IMG/VR virus record: IMGVR_UViG_3300047557_001693
Coordinates: 28,532 to 92,531 of that record
Source of the DNA: a virus
Direction: 5' to 3' (one strand)
DNA: 64,000 bases
This document shows, piece by piece, positions 15,601 to 24,618 of the stretch. The notes beneath the pieces are model-generated. The model saw only the letters and a list, made by a program, of their open reading frames with translations, searched no databases and was not told the origin of the DNA. The stretch's first letter is position 1. Every line of letters begins with the position of its first letter. A program made the translations under genes and the position numbers.

Positions 15601-17408
15601 GAACATATGTTAATTATCCAACAGGTGGAGGCTCTTTACCTGTTAATAGTATTACAGGTTTAGATTTTCCATTTATAAATATGGCTTCTTCTAACATGAA
15701 TGAAGCTGAAAATAATGAATATATGGAATGGGGTAATGCTTGTGAATTAATGACATTTATTCAACCTGGACCTGATACTTCTAGAGCATATAATAGTAAT
15801 ACTTTAAAATTACCATTATATTTAACTTCATATGAAAGATATTTAACAAGTCAATATGGTGGATGGTTAAGATCTGATAGATATGGTAATGATTATATAC
15901 TTACTAATCACTTTCAACCTTGGGATAAAAATACATCAGAAGATAATTATCCTAGTGGATTAGTAACTAATGGTGTATTTGGTGGAGATACTTATGTTAA
16001 TTATTTTGATTGGCAAAGAAGTAATATAAATTATAAAGAAGGTAGTGGATGGGATATAAGTCCAAATCCAGGAAGTAATCCTCCATTTGGATTAGGTTTA
16101 TTTTTTCCTTGTGAATCATCATTTAATACAGAATTAAATATAAGTAATCAACATGCATCTAATAGATTAGATACTGTTGAAGGTAGTTATACAATAACTC
16201 CAAGTTATTATGTTTATAATGATGCACTATCTCAACAAAATACAACTAACCTATTTATATCTAAAGGCTTAAATCAAACTAATGTAGTTCGTGAACCACA
16301 TACTATATATGGTACAGAACCTAAGTTAGATAATGAAAGAATAGATAGTTGGAGATCATTCTTAATTAACAATGCACTTACTGTTAATGGTAACTATGGT
16401 GAGATCAATAGACTAGTTCAATTTAAAGATAAACTATACTATTATCAAAATGATGGATTTGGTGTTGCATCTGTTAATGAGAGAGTACTTGCTAATGAAG
16501 GTGATGCTACACAAACTCAATTAGGTACAGGTACTTTACTTCAAAGATTTGACTATATATCTACTGAAACAGGAGCTAAACATTCATTTGCTGTAAAAGC
16601 TACAGGTTCTGCTATATATCACTATGATGCTTTTATTAATAAGTTGTTTAAATATTCAATGTCTAAAGATGGTGCAGGTGTATCACCACTTACTGATGTT
16701 AATGGTTTAAGTGGATTCTTTAGAACTGCATTTGTTAATACTGAATTAAAAAGTGTAGATAAAATATCTTTAACAGGTAATAGTAGAATAGGTATAACAT
16801 CAGGTTATAATTCAGAATACAATACAGTATATTTTACATTCTTTGATGGAACTAAAAATGTTAAAACTACAATAGCATATAATGAACTATTAGATTCTTT
16901 TGAATCTTTCTGTGACTTTTATCCATCATTATATATCAACATGAGAAAAAGATTTTTGTCAATTAATCCATTGGCAACATCTGAAGTATATACACATAAT
17001 CTAGGATTAAGAAATACTTTTTATGGAACTACATTTCCATCATATATTAAATTTAGAGTTAATGAAAACTCAGACTTTGTAAAGACATTTGATAACTTTA
17101 TTATTAATACTGAAGTTATTGATGTAGCAACAGATCAACAATTAAATGAAACTATTACTAGTTATGCTATATCTAATGACTATCAAATAGTTAATGAAAG
17201 AATTGCTAACTTTACTGAGAAGATTAGATCTTGGAGATTACAAATCCCAAGAGATGAAACTAATCCTAACTTAAATATAAAACCAAGAATGTCTGATAAA
17301 TACATTGATGTACTATTTAAACATACTATTAATGGTGGAGATAAAATATTCAGACTACATGATGTAATGACTGAATACTCATTAAGAAGTAAAATACTAC
17401 CTAGATAA
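12654..17408 (+). CDS. Muzzle / tail stabilisation protein (crAss-like)
   Basis: This is a 1584-residue soluble beta-rich protein. It starts with NTWIKGLNSDFSKLKTQPDS and DAKNIRVITDEGSSTFAIEN, an opening I recognise from proteins annotated as stabilisation proteins in crAss-like phages. These form the end of the short tail, the muzzle, and are compared with P22 gp10. The body reads as propeller- and Ig-like beta domains with many aromatic, Asn and Thr residues. The extreme C-terminus is helical and basic (EYSLRSKILPR). There is no signal peptide or protease motif. It sits between the ring-like gene and the first giant cargo gene, as expected for this phage type. Confidence 0.75.
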   Translation: MPVSKNTWIKGLNSDFSKLKTQPDSYLDAKNIRVITDEGSSTFAIENIRGNKFDFKLPPIEATHSFTKINNYSGTAFIFIQRTVFDPSTGFSYVEQNFFTINNIQDKSYEFISIELNNILADPTFIFSGKENLKFYFNSNNVVLYDFKPQSDIINSSITVTTSNIEYIQRTDKITGHTILGWGVYNDNVVLISCSGGESSVDPLDTEGFLWDVTYNNATGNIITSQLDGLFLKPLTTLKYAGRLNLSRNYTISEHLKCRFESTEITRVVWTDWYNNLRTCNIQDPQIWATPEELFSYIPLHLPQKPIIEQIIDGGTLPAGKYQYFYQLYSNQGAKSTYSPVSSLISLFSGDISKYVVTGSKPGVNSQKSVKIQLTNLDTNYDIIRIGYIVYQIADFPEAFFFDERFIPDDGFISIVHNGNENDIPVDSTEIANLNRPPEIFKTLDVVRNRLFAANAITKYFDPAFDARAYRFNSSRISKLYNASDTISTPSVLINANSNTISIEGNISGPIDYSLIPDNFDVINPFNDENPDISVNPLSAGNWGANSQYKYKSDGITLGGEGLNISYEFIVDTKLAKLAGLPNTTPYIRPAMDGVNDFTQPFTDTYTYYLSNNTSLDSMKNPYVESLFTGYSRGEVYRFGIVFYDIYGYPSYVNWIGDIKFPFAYDSNGDFGLTDNNAGNRDFAILTIDPSYYSDSLSQTIFNNTLLFSGSVSDITDYVDTFNTSFLPNALDITASVYNSTQVYFSFPAGLGAVGLIIEALPGGSTVNSTSAIVFPAGYSQVSGDLYTKQIGIKFTLDISKPQFQAIKDQISGWSYVRVRRDINNSTRLGTGVLLPTVYVEFAPDSVGKYNIVPYERSGDILPTNDRWLFDSTIQGNPNWRTRARIQTFYSPNFLNRKSGFFISNDYMRMIGRTNDFSQLSYYSQKIFNSATWPSNTVLYYIASADFNYTYGLETTNPLVPDSTGTTSDYTATSKNKFEIAGRTYVNYPTGGGSLPVNSITGLDFPFINMASSNMNEAENNEYMEWGNACELMTFIQPGPDTSRAYNSNTLKLPLYLTSYERYLTSQYGGWLRSDRYGNDYILTNHFQPWDKNTSEDNYPSGLVTNGVFGGDTYVNYFDWQRSNINYKEGSGWDISPNPGSNPPFGLGLFFPCESSFNTELNISNQHASNRLDTVEGSYTITPSYYVYNDALSQQNTTNLFISKGLNQTNVVREPHTIYGTEPKLDNERIDSWRSFLINNALTVNGNYGEINRLVQFKDKLYYYQNDGFGVASVNERVLANEGDATQTQLGTGTLLQRFDYISTETGAKHSFAVKATGSAIYHYDAFINKLFKYSMSKDGAGVSPLTDVNGLSGFFRTAFVNTELKSVDKISLTGNSRIGITSGYNSEYNTVYFTFFDGTKNVKTTIAYNELLDSFESFCDFYPSLYINMRKRFLSINPLATSEVYTHNLGLRNTFYGTTFPSYIKFRVNENSDFVKTFDNFIINTEVIDVATDQQLNETITSYAISNDYQIVNERIANFTEKIRSWRLQIPRDETNPNLNIKPRMSDKYIDVLFKHTINGGDKIFRLHDVMTEYSLRSKILPR

Positions 17409-17410
17409 TT

Positions 17411-20400
17411 ATGGCAGAAAAAAACTCACTCTGGAAAAACATTAGGAAGAAAGCTGAACAAAACAGAAGGACAGGTGCTAAACCTAAAAAGCCTACTGCT
17501 GAAATGCTTAGGCAAGAAAGAAAAATTAAAGCTCAAAAAGCTAATGGTGGTCCTGTAGGTGATGATGATTTAATGCTTTCAAATATTTATAATAAATATC
17601 CTGCTTTTAGAAATATGGGAAATGTTACATTAAAAGCAGATACTGGATTTACAAAAGAAAACACAGGTATTGGAGATATAGAGTTTTTTGATTCAAAAAC
17701 TAAAGAGATTACTTATCCTAATGGTTACAAAGTTGTTAATCCAAGTAATAATGGATCTGGAATTATATATAATCCAAATACAAATACTGAGCAAAATATA
17801 ATGTTAGATATGTTGCATGGGATGCCTTCAGATCCAGTATATAATAAAATAAAATCTGAGCTTGGAGATGCTTATCTTAATTCTGAATTTGCAGAAGATT
17901 TTTATAATGATAGTAAATATTTTAAAAATAAAGTAGGTGAAGAAAAATGGAAAGAATGGTATGGTAATGATAAAGGATTTTTTGATAAAAGTTATTTAGA
18001 TGGTGTTATAAGAAACTTAATGTTTGAAGGAACTGCAGAAGATTTTAAAAAAAACAATTATTGGGAAGATGCTCGTAAAGAATATTTTAAAGATAAGGAT
18101 ATAAAAACTAAATACACTCAGTTAGAAAATTATCTTAAAACAGGACAAGGGTATGTTTTACCAGAAGTAGAAATATTTGGTGATAAAATAAAAGCTAATG
18201 GAGGACCTACCAAATCATTAGTACAACCTCCAGTATTATTAGATGATAATATTATTTATCCTACTGATAATCCTTATATGCCAGGAGTAAATAAAGATAT
18301 TTTAGATTCTGACTATGATAGTTACATGAGATGGAGAGAAGGTTTTATAAATAATCAAGGAATGACTCCTGAAGAATATTATCAAACTTATCCTAGTAGA
18401 CAAGAATATGATAGACAAAATTTTGATCCTGCAAATTTTTATAAAGGTGTTTCATTAGCTCAAGGTGGACCAACAGATGGTAAAGATGATCCTTTTAAAT
18501 CTACTTTAAATCAAGGAGTTACTGTTGCTAAACCTGCTCAAGATTGGGTAAGTTCTTGGGTTCAACATCCTGAATTTGCTAATAGATTAAATGAAAATTT
18601 TCGAGACCATGCTTCAAAATTAAGTAAAAAAATTTATGGAAATAAAGAAGCTAAACAAAGAGCAGCTGAGTCTAATTTAAAAAGTATAAATAAAGCAATA
18701 CCTGGTGTTATAAGTGATATCTACGATACTAAATTTTTATATAACACAAATCCAGAAAATAATTCACAATTACTTGATTTATATAGAGCTAGTTATAATG
18801 ATCCTGAGTATGATAAATTTTTTAAAAAAACCATGAGTAAAAATCCTCAAGGATTTACTGATGAACAAGGTAGAATTGTAATTACAAATGCAGCTAATGA
18901 TCAATATGGTCCAGAATCAGTATCTGTTCATGAGTTAATGCATAAAACAGGTTTATATGATGATGAAACTTTTGATAGAACATTTAAAGGTAAATTTTTA
19001 ACACCTTCTCAAGATAGATTAGATAAAGATTTTAATAGAGGTGAAATGTATCCTTTTTTAATGCAAATGAGATTTGATAATAATTTTCAACCAGGTGAAA
19101 TAATTACTCCAGAAAGATTAAAACAAATTAAAGAATCAGGATATAAAAATCATTTATTTAAATATTATACTGATGATGAAATATCTAAATACTTAAATAC
19201 ACTTGCTAGTAATCAAACACAAACACCTATGCAATATGCTGCTCAAGGTGGATATATGTATGATAGTGGTGGAAATACTAACCCTGTTACACTTTATAAA
19301 AAAGCACAATATGATCCTAATACAGGTAAGATATTAGAATATGCAGGTACTCAAGGTAATGAATACTATGTGACACCTAATACACCTCAAGGTATTGATT
19401 TTGAAAGAAGACTTTCTGAAATTGAAGTTGTTGAAGATACTGGTTTATATAATCCAGATATTGTTGGTCCAACTGCACCAAAGTTTATTCCATCTGAAAC
19501 TGGTTGGATACAAAATCCTAATTGGAGAGGAGGAGATGCTTTAGAATATGTACCAATTGAATCTGCATTATTACCTGCTAGTTTGCCTATTAAAGCAAGT
19601 ACAAATTTAGGTAAAGTAGGTAAGTTTGCAGCAGAAGCTTTAAACCCTTTAGGAGGATTTAGAAATATATCTAAAAAACTAGTTAAATCACCTAATACTT
19701 TTAAATCAGAAATAGATTGGGGTAAATGGAATCCAGATACACCAAACTATCCAGAACTTATTAATGAGTACAATGCAATAGAAGAATCTACTAAAAAAGC
19801 AGGTACCTGGATGAAAAATCCTGATGGTTCTCCTTTTCAAGGAACTCCTGAACAATTTATACAACAGCGAAGTAGTTGGTTTAAAAAATATGTTGAAGAT
19901 GCAGGAGGAAATTATGATGAAGTCATTAATGATCCTTATTTTTATCATGGTTCAAAAACTAAAGGAATAAAAGAGTTTCATACTCCTCAACATGCTGATT
20001 ATACAAAAGCAACAGGAGATACTCCTGAAACTGGTATATTTATAACTAAACGTAAAAGTTTAGCTGATATATATGCTTCAGAAAAATTATTCGATGATTT
20101 AACTCCAAAAATTGGTAAAAAAACAGGAGAAACTTATCAACTTTATGCTCCTGCAAATTATGCTAATCCTGGATTAAAAAATCCAAATAATTCAAATAAA
20201 TTAATAAATACAGGAACTTTAAAATTAAAAGATGTAGATTATTTGGAAAGTTTAGGTTATTCTGGTTTAAAACAATCATCTATGTTTGAAGGAAGTGAAA
20301 GAGCTATATTTAATCCAAATTTACTTAAATCAGCAGTAGGTAATGTAGGATTTTTTGATATAACTAATCCTAATATATATAAAGTAGTAGTTCCGCCAGC

Positions 20401-23400
20401 AGCAATAATAGGAACAGGAGTAGTAGGAGCAGAAGCAATGCAAGGCTCTCAACCTGAACAACAATCAAAAGGTGGTCACATAAATCCATATATGTACTAT
20501 GCAGGTGGACCAATGCAATCAACTAATAACAAATATTCAAAAAATAATATTATGAAATATAAACGAGGAGGTGGTGTTGGAGGTTTCTTCAAAGACTATG
20601 GTAATTATTTAATAAACGCTAACCTTGCTCCTTTTGAAGCTTTAACAGGTAAAGATTTTTTTGACCCTGAATATAATAATAAGATTTTTCAAGTTGGAGA
20701 TAAAATTACTGAAACAGCATCTAACATAGGTATGGGTATGTTAGGTTCTATGTATTTAACACCTCAAGGTTATCAAGCAGCTAGACAAGGTATAAATTCT
20801 ATTTCTGATGAATTTATAGATACTCCACAACAACAGCAGCAACAATATCCTCAACAACAATATTCTCCTAATGTAAATCAAGGATTATCATTTGCAGCTA
20901 CTGGTGGTAATATAAATAATAATTCATTAAATTTGCAAAACTCTATGAGAGGTAAATACAACAGTTATAAAAGAAAGTATTCCAGAGGTGGTACTTTTCA
21001 AAAATATGGAATAAATGAAATTCCTGAATCTGCAGGTTATCATCATCAAAATGCTTATGGTGGAGTACCTATTGGACCTAATGCTATGGCTGAAGGTGGA
21101 GAATTTGTACTTGACAATAATTATGTTGTATCAGATCAAGTAGATGGTATGAACACTCAAACTGATGAGTTTGGTAGAACTATGGCTCAAAATCTTAAAA
21201 GAGATTTGAGTAAATATACATTAAGAGATTTAGATTCTAAAAATAGAGATCAAGAAAGAAGACCTTACAGTGATATTTCTAGCCTTACTATTGAGCAAAT
21301 TAAACAAAATGCTATAATAGAAACTGAAAAGGCAAGAGCTGAAGCACAAGCTAAAGAAGAACAAAGACAAGCTATGGTTAATGGTGCTTTACAATATGCA
21401 GCTGCAGGTGGTAAGTTAAATAAAGATCTTGAAAAGATTTTAAGTAATGATATCCAAAGATATGTTGAAGCAGATAATTATTATGCTTATGGTGGATATC
21501 TTCCTAAAGATAAAGGGTTTAATATGCCTAACTCCTATGCTAAAGGTGGTAGTATTCATATTAAGAAATCTAAAAGAGGTACATTTACTGCTGCAGCTAA
21601 AAAGAGAGGTAAATCTGTACAAGAGTTTGCAAGACAAGTATTAGCTAATAAAGAAAAATATTCTGCAGCTATGGTTAAAAAAGCTAACTTTGCTAGAAAT
21701 GCTTCTAAATGGAAACATGCAGATGGTGGATATACTTTTGGAAATGAAACTCCTGAAATAATTTATCCACAACAACCAATGTTATACAATATAGCTCCAA
21801 CAGATGTTGAACAACCATATGTTATAAATAATAATCAACTTCTCAATAGTATGCCAAAAAGAAATCCTGTAATTTCTGATGAAGGTTTTATATATGATGA
21901 TAGTGAAACAAATGTTAAACCAACTACATCATTAGATTATAATATTGATAAAAATATAATTGATCCTAATAATAAAAATTTAAATGCAAATATAAATTTC
22001 TTAAGAGAAAGTTCAAAAGGTAAAATAGGAGTTACTGGTAGTTATGAAAATTCTACAACTTTAACACCACAAGAGTTAGAAGAAATTAGAACACAACAAG
22101 CAATAAATCAACAAAAATTAAATTTAGGTTTAACTGGTAGTAGAACATTTAATACAAAAAATGATGGTAAAATAATAGTTGGAGGAAGTGTAAATTCTAC
22201 TATGCAACCAGGTTCTGCACCAGTTTATAATTATCAAGGTACTGTTGGTTATAGTACACCTAAAGGAAATACATTTGATGCTAATATTTCAAGAGATGCA
22301 GCTACTGGAGCTACTACTGGAAAAGTTAGTGGTAAAATTGTATTTGGAAAAGCAAAAGGTGGTCCAATGGTATCTAATGTTGCACAACCATTTCAAGTAG
22401 CTGCACAAAACAGAGGTGGAATGATGATGAATTATGCTATGGGTGGTAATATGTATGCTATGGGTGGTCCTGGTGATGAATTAGATCCTGAACAACTTAA
22501 AGCACAAGGATTTGTAGAATATGAAGAATATTTTTACAATCCTACTACTGGTCAATATATTGATAAAGTTTCTATAGACACTAGACGTGAAAAACAACTT
22601 CAGGAACGTATAGATAGATTTATGGAACAAGATGTTAAATTTGATAATTCAGCTATAAAACCTATGGCTAGTTTATTAAGTAATACAGGAATTGAAAATT
22701 CACCTATTAATACAGGTATAATGACATATGATGCAACTCCTCAAGCTACAAATCCACTTGGAGGAATTAAAAAACCTGGAATGGAAAATATGATTGGTTC
22801 TAATACTTTTGAACCAGGAACTACTTATAGTATAGCTAATACAAATCCTTATGGAAGTTATTATGATTTAAGATATTCAGATCCAAATTCTTTTGACTTT
22901 TCTTTAGATAGATTTCCTATTTTAGATAGAGAGGGTAACATTCAAACTACTCCTGAAGATTTTGCAAGATTACAAAGTGTAGCAGGTACAGATATTGAAC
23001 AATCTAGATTAAATAGATTTACTGAACCTTACAATCAAGTAATGTCTACTAGAGATAAAGTTAGAAGAGCTTATCAAAATAAATCTCCTTACTTAGATAA
23101 TATGGTAGATGAGCCTGCTAAATCTAATAAGTCAAATAATTATTTTAGAAATCTAAATACACCTAATGTAATAGATGCTCAAGGTAATACAAGTAGTATT
23201 CTTAGTAGAAGAAATAAAAATCAATCTACACCAGTAGAACCTATTGAAAGAATGCAATCTAGAAATCTTCAGCAATTACCTACAGATAATACACCATTAT
23301 CAATAACAAATAACTATCCAGAGTCTAGTTATAGACCAGCTACATTAACAGAAGAAGAACAAAACATGTTAGATAGAATGTCTAATACAGCAGGCTTTAT

Positions 23401-24601
23401 ACCATCTGATGTAATGTCTGGAAAATTAGGAACTTCTACTGCACCTTTCCCTTATGAAGAAGGACCTGTTAATATTTCTATTCCTAGAGAAGCAAATCCT
23501 GGAGAAAACATTAGATTTATACTACCAGAAGGATCTGATATAATTGAAGATTTACCAGGAACTGTTTCAACTCAAACAAAAGTTTCTGATGCAGCTATAG
23601 GTTTAGATAATAATTTATCAGATCTTCCATTAAATTTTACAGAAAAATCTGCTAAAAAATATGGTTTAAATCCTAATGTAAATAATATTAATATTGTACC
23701 TAAACAACCTAATGATGGTCTTGGAATACCAGATTATATATCAATGGTAGCACAAGCTGCAGGCCCATTAATTCAATCATACTATGGATTAAAAGGAGGT
23801 GATGATGTTAACTATGAAAGAATTAAAGCTGATAAAATAGATCCTTATAAAGCAATACAAATAATAAGAGATTATTTTACAACAGGTGATAATACTACAA
23901 GTTATAACTTAAGACAAAATGCTCCTACATCAGGAAGTTTTATGTCTAATATGAGATCAAAATTACAAAATCTTAAAGATAAAGCAGCTCAAATTGCAAA
24001 TATGCAGTATCAAGCTGATGTAGCTAATACTCAAACGCAAAATCAAGTTAATGCACAAAATGCTCAAATAGCAATGCAGGAGCAAATTGATAGATTACAA
24101 GAGAAAGATGCTGCTAGAACTAATGTAACAGAAGGTTTTAGTGGATTAGGTTCATCTGCTGCTAATATGATTAGAGATTATAGAATTAATCAATTAAATA
24201 AAACTATTGCTGAAAATATTGGTACTAGTAATACTCAATTAGTTAGAGGTGCAGATGGAAAATATAGACTTGTAATGAAACCTAATAGTGGAAATGATTG
24301 GACACCAACACCTTACAATGATCCTTATAAACAAAATGCACCTGCAGCAAATACAGGTGCTAATGCACCATCTGCTAATGTTACTCCTGCTGCTGCACCA
24401 GCTGCTAATACAACACCAAAATCAGTTAATTTTGACGATAATATTAAAGATAAAACAGCAGGTGATGCATTTAGAAAATGGGTTAATGAAAAACATCCTG
24501 ACTATGCTAAAGAAAAAGATTTATGGGTAAGTGGAGAATATAATAATAGTTATATTAAGAAAGCTTGGGATGAATATGGTAAAGAATATTTAGGACAATA
24601 A
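17411..24601 (+). CDS. Giant cargo-type virion protein with zincin motif, ART-like segment and repeated xGG motifs
   Basis: The protein is 2396 residues with a very basic start (WKNIRKKAEQNRRTGAKPKKP). Its place right after the muzzle gene fits the capsid cargo proteins of crAss-like phages, which are ejected with DNA. Visible parts: a zincin motif HELMH (507-511); an ADP-ribosyltransferase-like stretch starting FYHGSKTKGIKEF (from 844) with TGIFITKRKSLADIYASE downstream; a basic block KRGTFTAAAKKRGKSVQEF (about 1390-1437 overall); a Gln-rich run near 1140; and an Ala/Pro/Asn-rich linker near 2320. A short motif of the form (Y/A)AxGG recurs more than a dozen times along the chain, for example ANGGP, AQGGP, YAGGPM, YAYGGY and YAMGGNMYAMGGP. 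It may be a polyprotein cleaved at these sites. Confidence 0.7.
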   Translation: MAEKNSLWKNIRKKAEQNRRTGAKPKKPTAEMLRQERKIKAQKANGGPVGDDDLMLSNIYNKYPAFRNMGNVTLKADTGFTKENTGIGDIEFFDSKTKEITYPNGYKVVNPSNNGSGIIYNPNTNTEQNIMLDMLHGMPSDPVYNKIKSELGDAYLNSEFAEDFYNDSKYFKNKVGEEKWKEWYGNDKGFFDKSYLDGVIRNLMFEGTAEDFKKNNYWEDARKEYFKDKDIKTKYTQLENYLKTGQGYVLPEVEIFGDKIKANGGPTKSLVQPPVLLDDNIIYPTDNPYMPGVNKDILDSDYDSYMRWREGFINNQGMTPEEYYQTYPSRQEYDRQNFDPANFYKGVSLAQGGPTDGKDDPFKSTLNQGVTVAKPAQDWVSSWVQHPEFANRLNENFRDHASKLSKKIYGNKEAKQRAAESNLKSINKAIPGVISDIYDTKFLYNTNPENNSQLLDLYRASYNDPEYDKFFKKTMSKNPQGFTDEQGRIVITNAANDQYGPESVSVHELMHKTGLYDDETFDRTFKGKFLTPSQDRLDKDFNRGEMYPFLMQMRFDNNFQPGEIITPERLKQIKESGYKNHLFKYYTDDEISKYLNTLASNQTQTPMQYAAQGGYMYDSGGNTNPVTLYKKAQYDPNTGKILEYAGTQGNEYYVTPNTPQGIDFERRLSEIEVVEDTGLYNPDIVGPTAPKFIPSETGWIQNPNWRGGDALEYVPIESALLPASLPIKASTNLGKVGKFAAEALNPLGGFRNISKKLVKSPNTFKSEIDWGKWNPDTPNYPELINEYNAIEESTKKAGTWMKNPDGSPFQGTPEQFIQQRSSWFKKYVEDAGGNYDEVINDPYFYHGSKTKGIKEFHTPQHADYTKATGDTPETGIFITKRKSLADIYASEKLFDDLTPKIGKKTGETYQLYAPANYANPGLKNPNNSNKLINTGTLKLKDVDYLESLGYSGLKQSSMFEGSERAIFNPNLLKSAVGNVGFFDITNPNIYKVVVPPAAIIGTGVVGAEAMQGSQPEQQSKGGHINPYMYYAGGPMQSTNNKYSKNNIMKYKRGGGVGGFFKDYGNYLINANLAPFEALTGKDFFDPEYNNKIFQVGDKITETASNIGMGMLGSMYLTPQGYQAARQGINSISDEFIDTPQQQQQQYPQQQYSPNVNQGLSFAATGGNINNNSLNLQNSMRGKYNSYKRKYSRGGTFQKYGINEIPESAGYHHQNAYGGVPIGPNAMAEGGEFVLDNNYVVSDQVDGMNTQTDEFGRTMAQNLKRDLSKYTLRDLDSKNRDQERRPYSDISSLTIEQIKQNAIIETEKARAEAQAKEEQRQAMVNGALQYAAAGGKLNKDLEKILSNDIQRYVEADNYYAYGGYLPKDKGFNMPNSYAKGGSIHIKKSKRGTFTAAAKKRGKSVQEFARQVLANKEKYSAAMVKKANFARNASKWKHADGGYTFGNETPEIIYPQQPMLYNIAPTDVEQPYVINNNQLLNSMPKRNPVISDEGFIYDDSETNVKPTTSLDYNIDKNIIDPNNKNLNANINFLRESSKGKIGVTGSYENSTTLTPQELEEIRTQQAINQQKLNLGLTGSRTFNTKNDGKIIVGGSVNSTMQPGSAPVYNYQGTVGYSTPKGNTFDANISRDAATGATTGKVSGKIVFGKAKGGPMVSNVAQPFQVAAQNRGGMMMNYAMGGNMYAMGGPGDELDPEQLKAQGFVEYEEYFYNPTTGQYIDKVSIDTRREKQLQERIDRFMEQDVKFDNSAIKPMASLLSNTGIENSPINTGIMTYDATPQATNPLGGIKKPGMENMIGSNTFEPGTTYSIANTNPYGSYYDLRYSDPNSFDFSLDRFPILDREGNIQTTPEDFARLQSVAGTDIEQSRLNRFTEPYNQVMSTRDKVRRAYQNKSPYLDNMVDEPAKSNKSNNYFRNLNTPNVIDAQGNTSSILSRRNKNQSTPVEPIERMQSRNLQQLPTDNTPLSITNNYPESSYRPATLTEEEQNMLDRMSNTAGFIPSDVMSGKLGTSTAPFPYEEGPVNISIPREANPGENIRFILPEGSDIIEDLPGTVSTQTKVSDAAIGLDNNLSDLPLNFTEKSAKKYGLNPNVNNINIVPKQPNDGLGIPDYISMVAQAAGPLIQSYYGLKGGDDVNYERIKADKIDPYKAIQIIRDYFTTGDNTTSYNLRQNAPTSGSFMSNMRSKLQNLKDKAAQIANMQYQADVANTQTQNQVNAQNAQIAMQEQIDRLQEKDAARTNVTEGFSGLGSSAANMIRDYRINQLNKTIAENIGTSNTQLVRGADGKYRLVMKPNSGNDWTPTPYNDPYKQNAPAANTGANAPSANVTPAAAPAANTTPKSVNFDDNIKDKTAGDAFRKWVNEKHPDYAKEKDLWVSGEYNNSYIKKAWDEYGKEYLGQ

Positions 24602-24618
24602 TTAAATAAAAATAAGAT

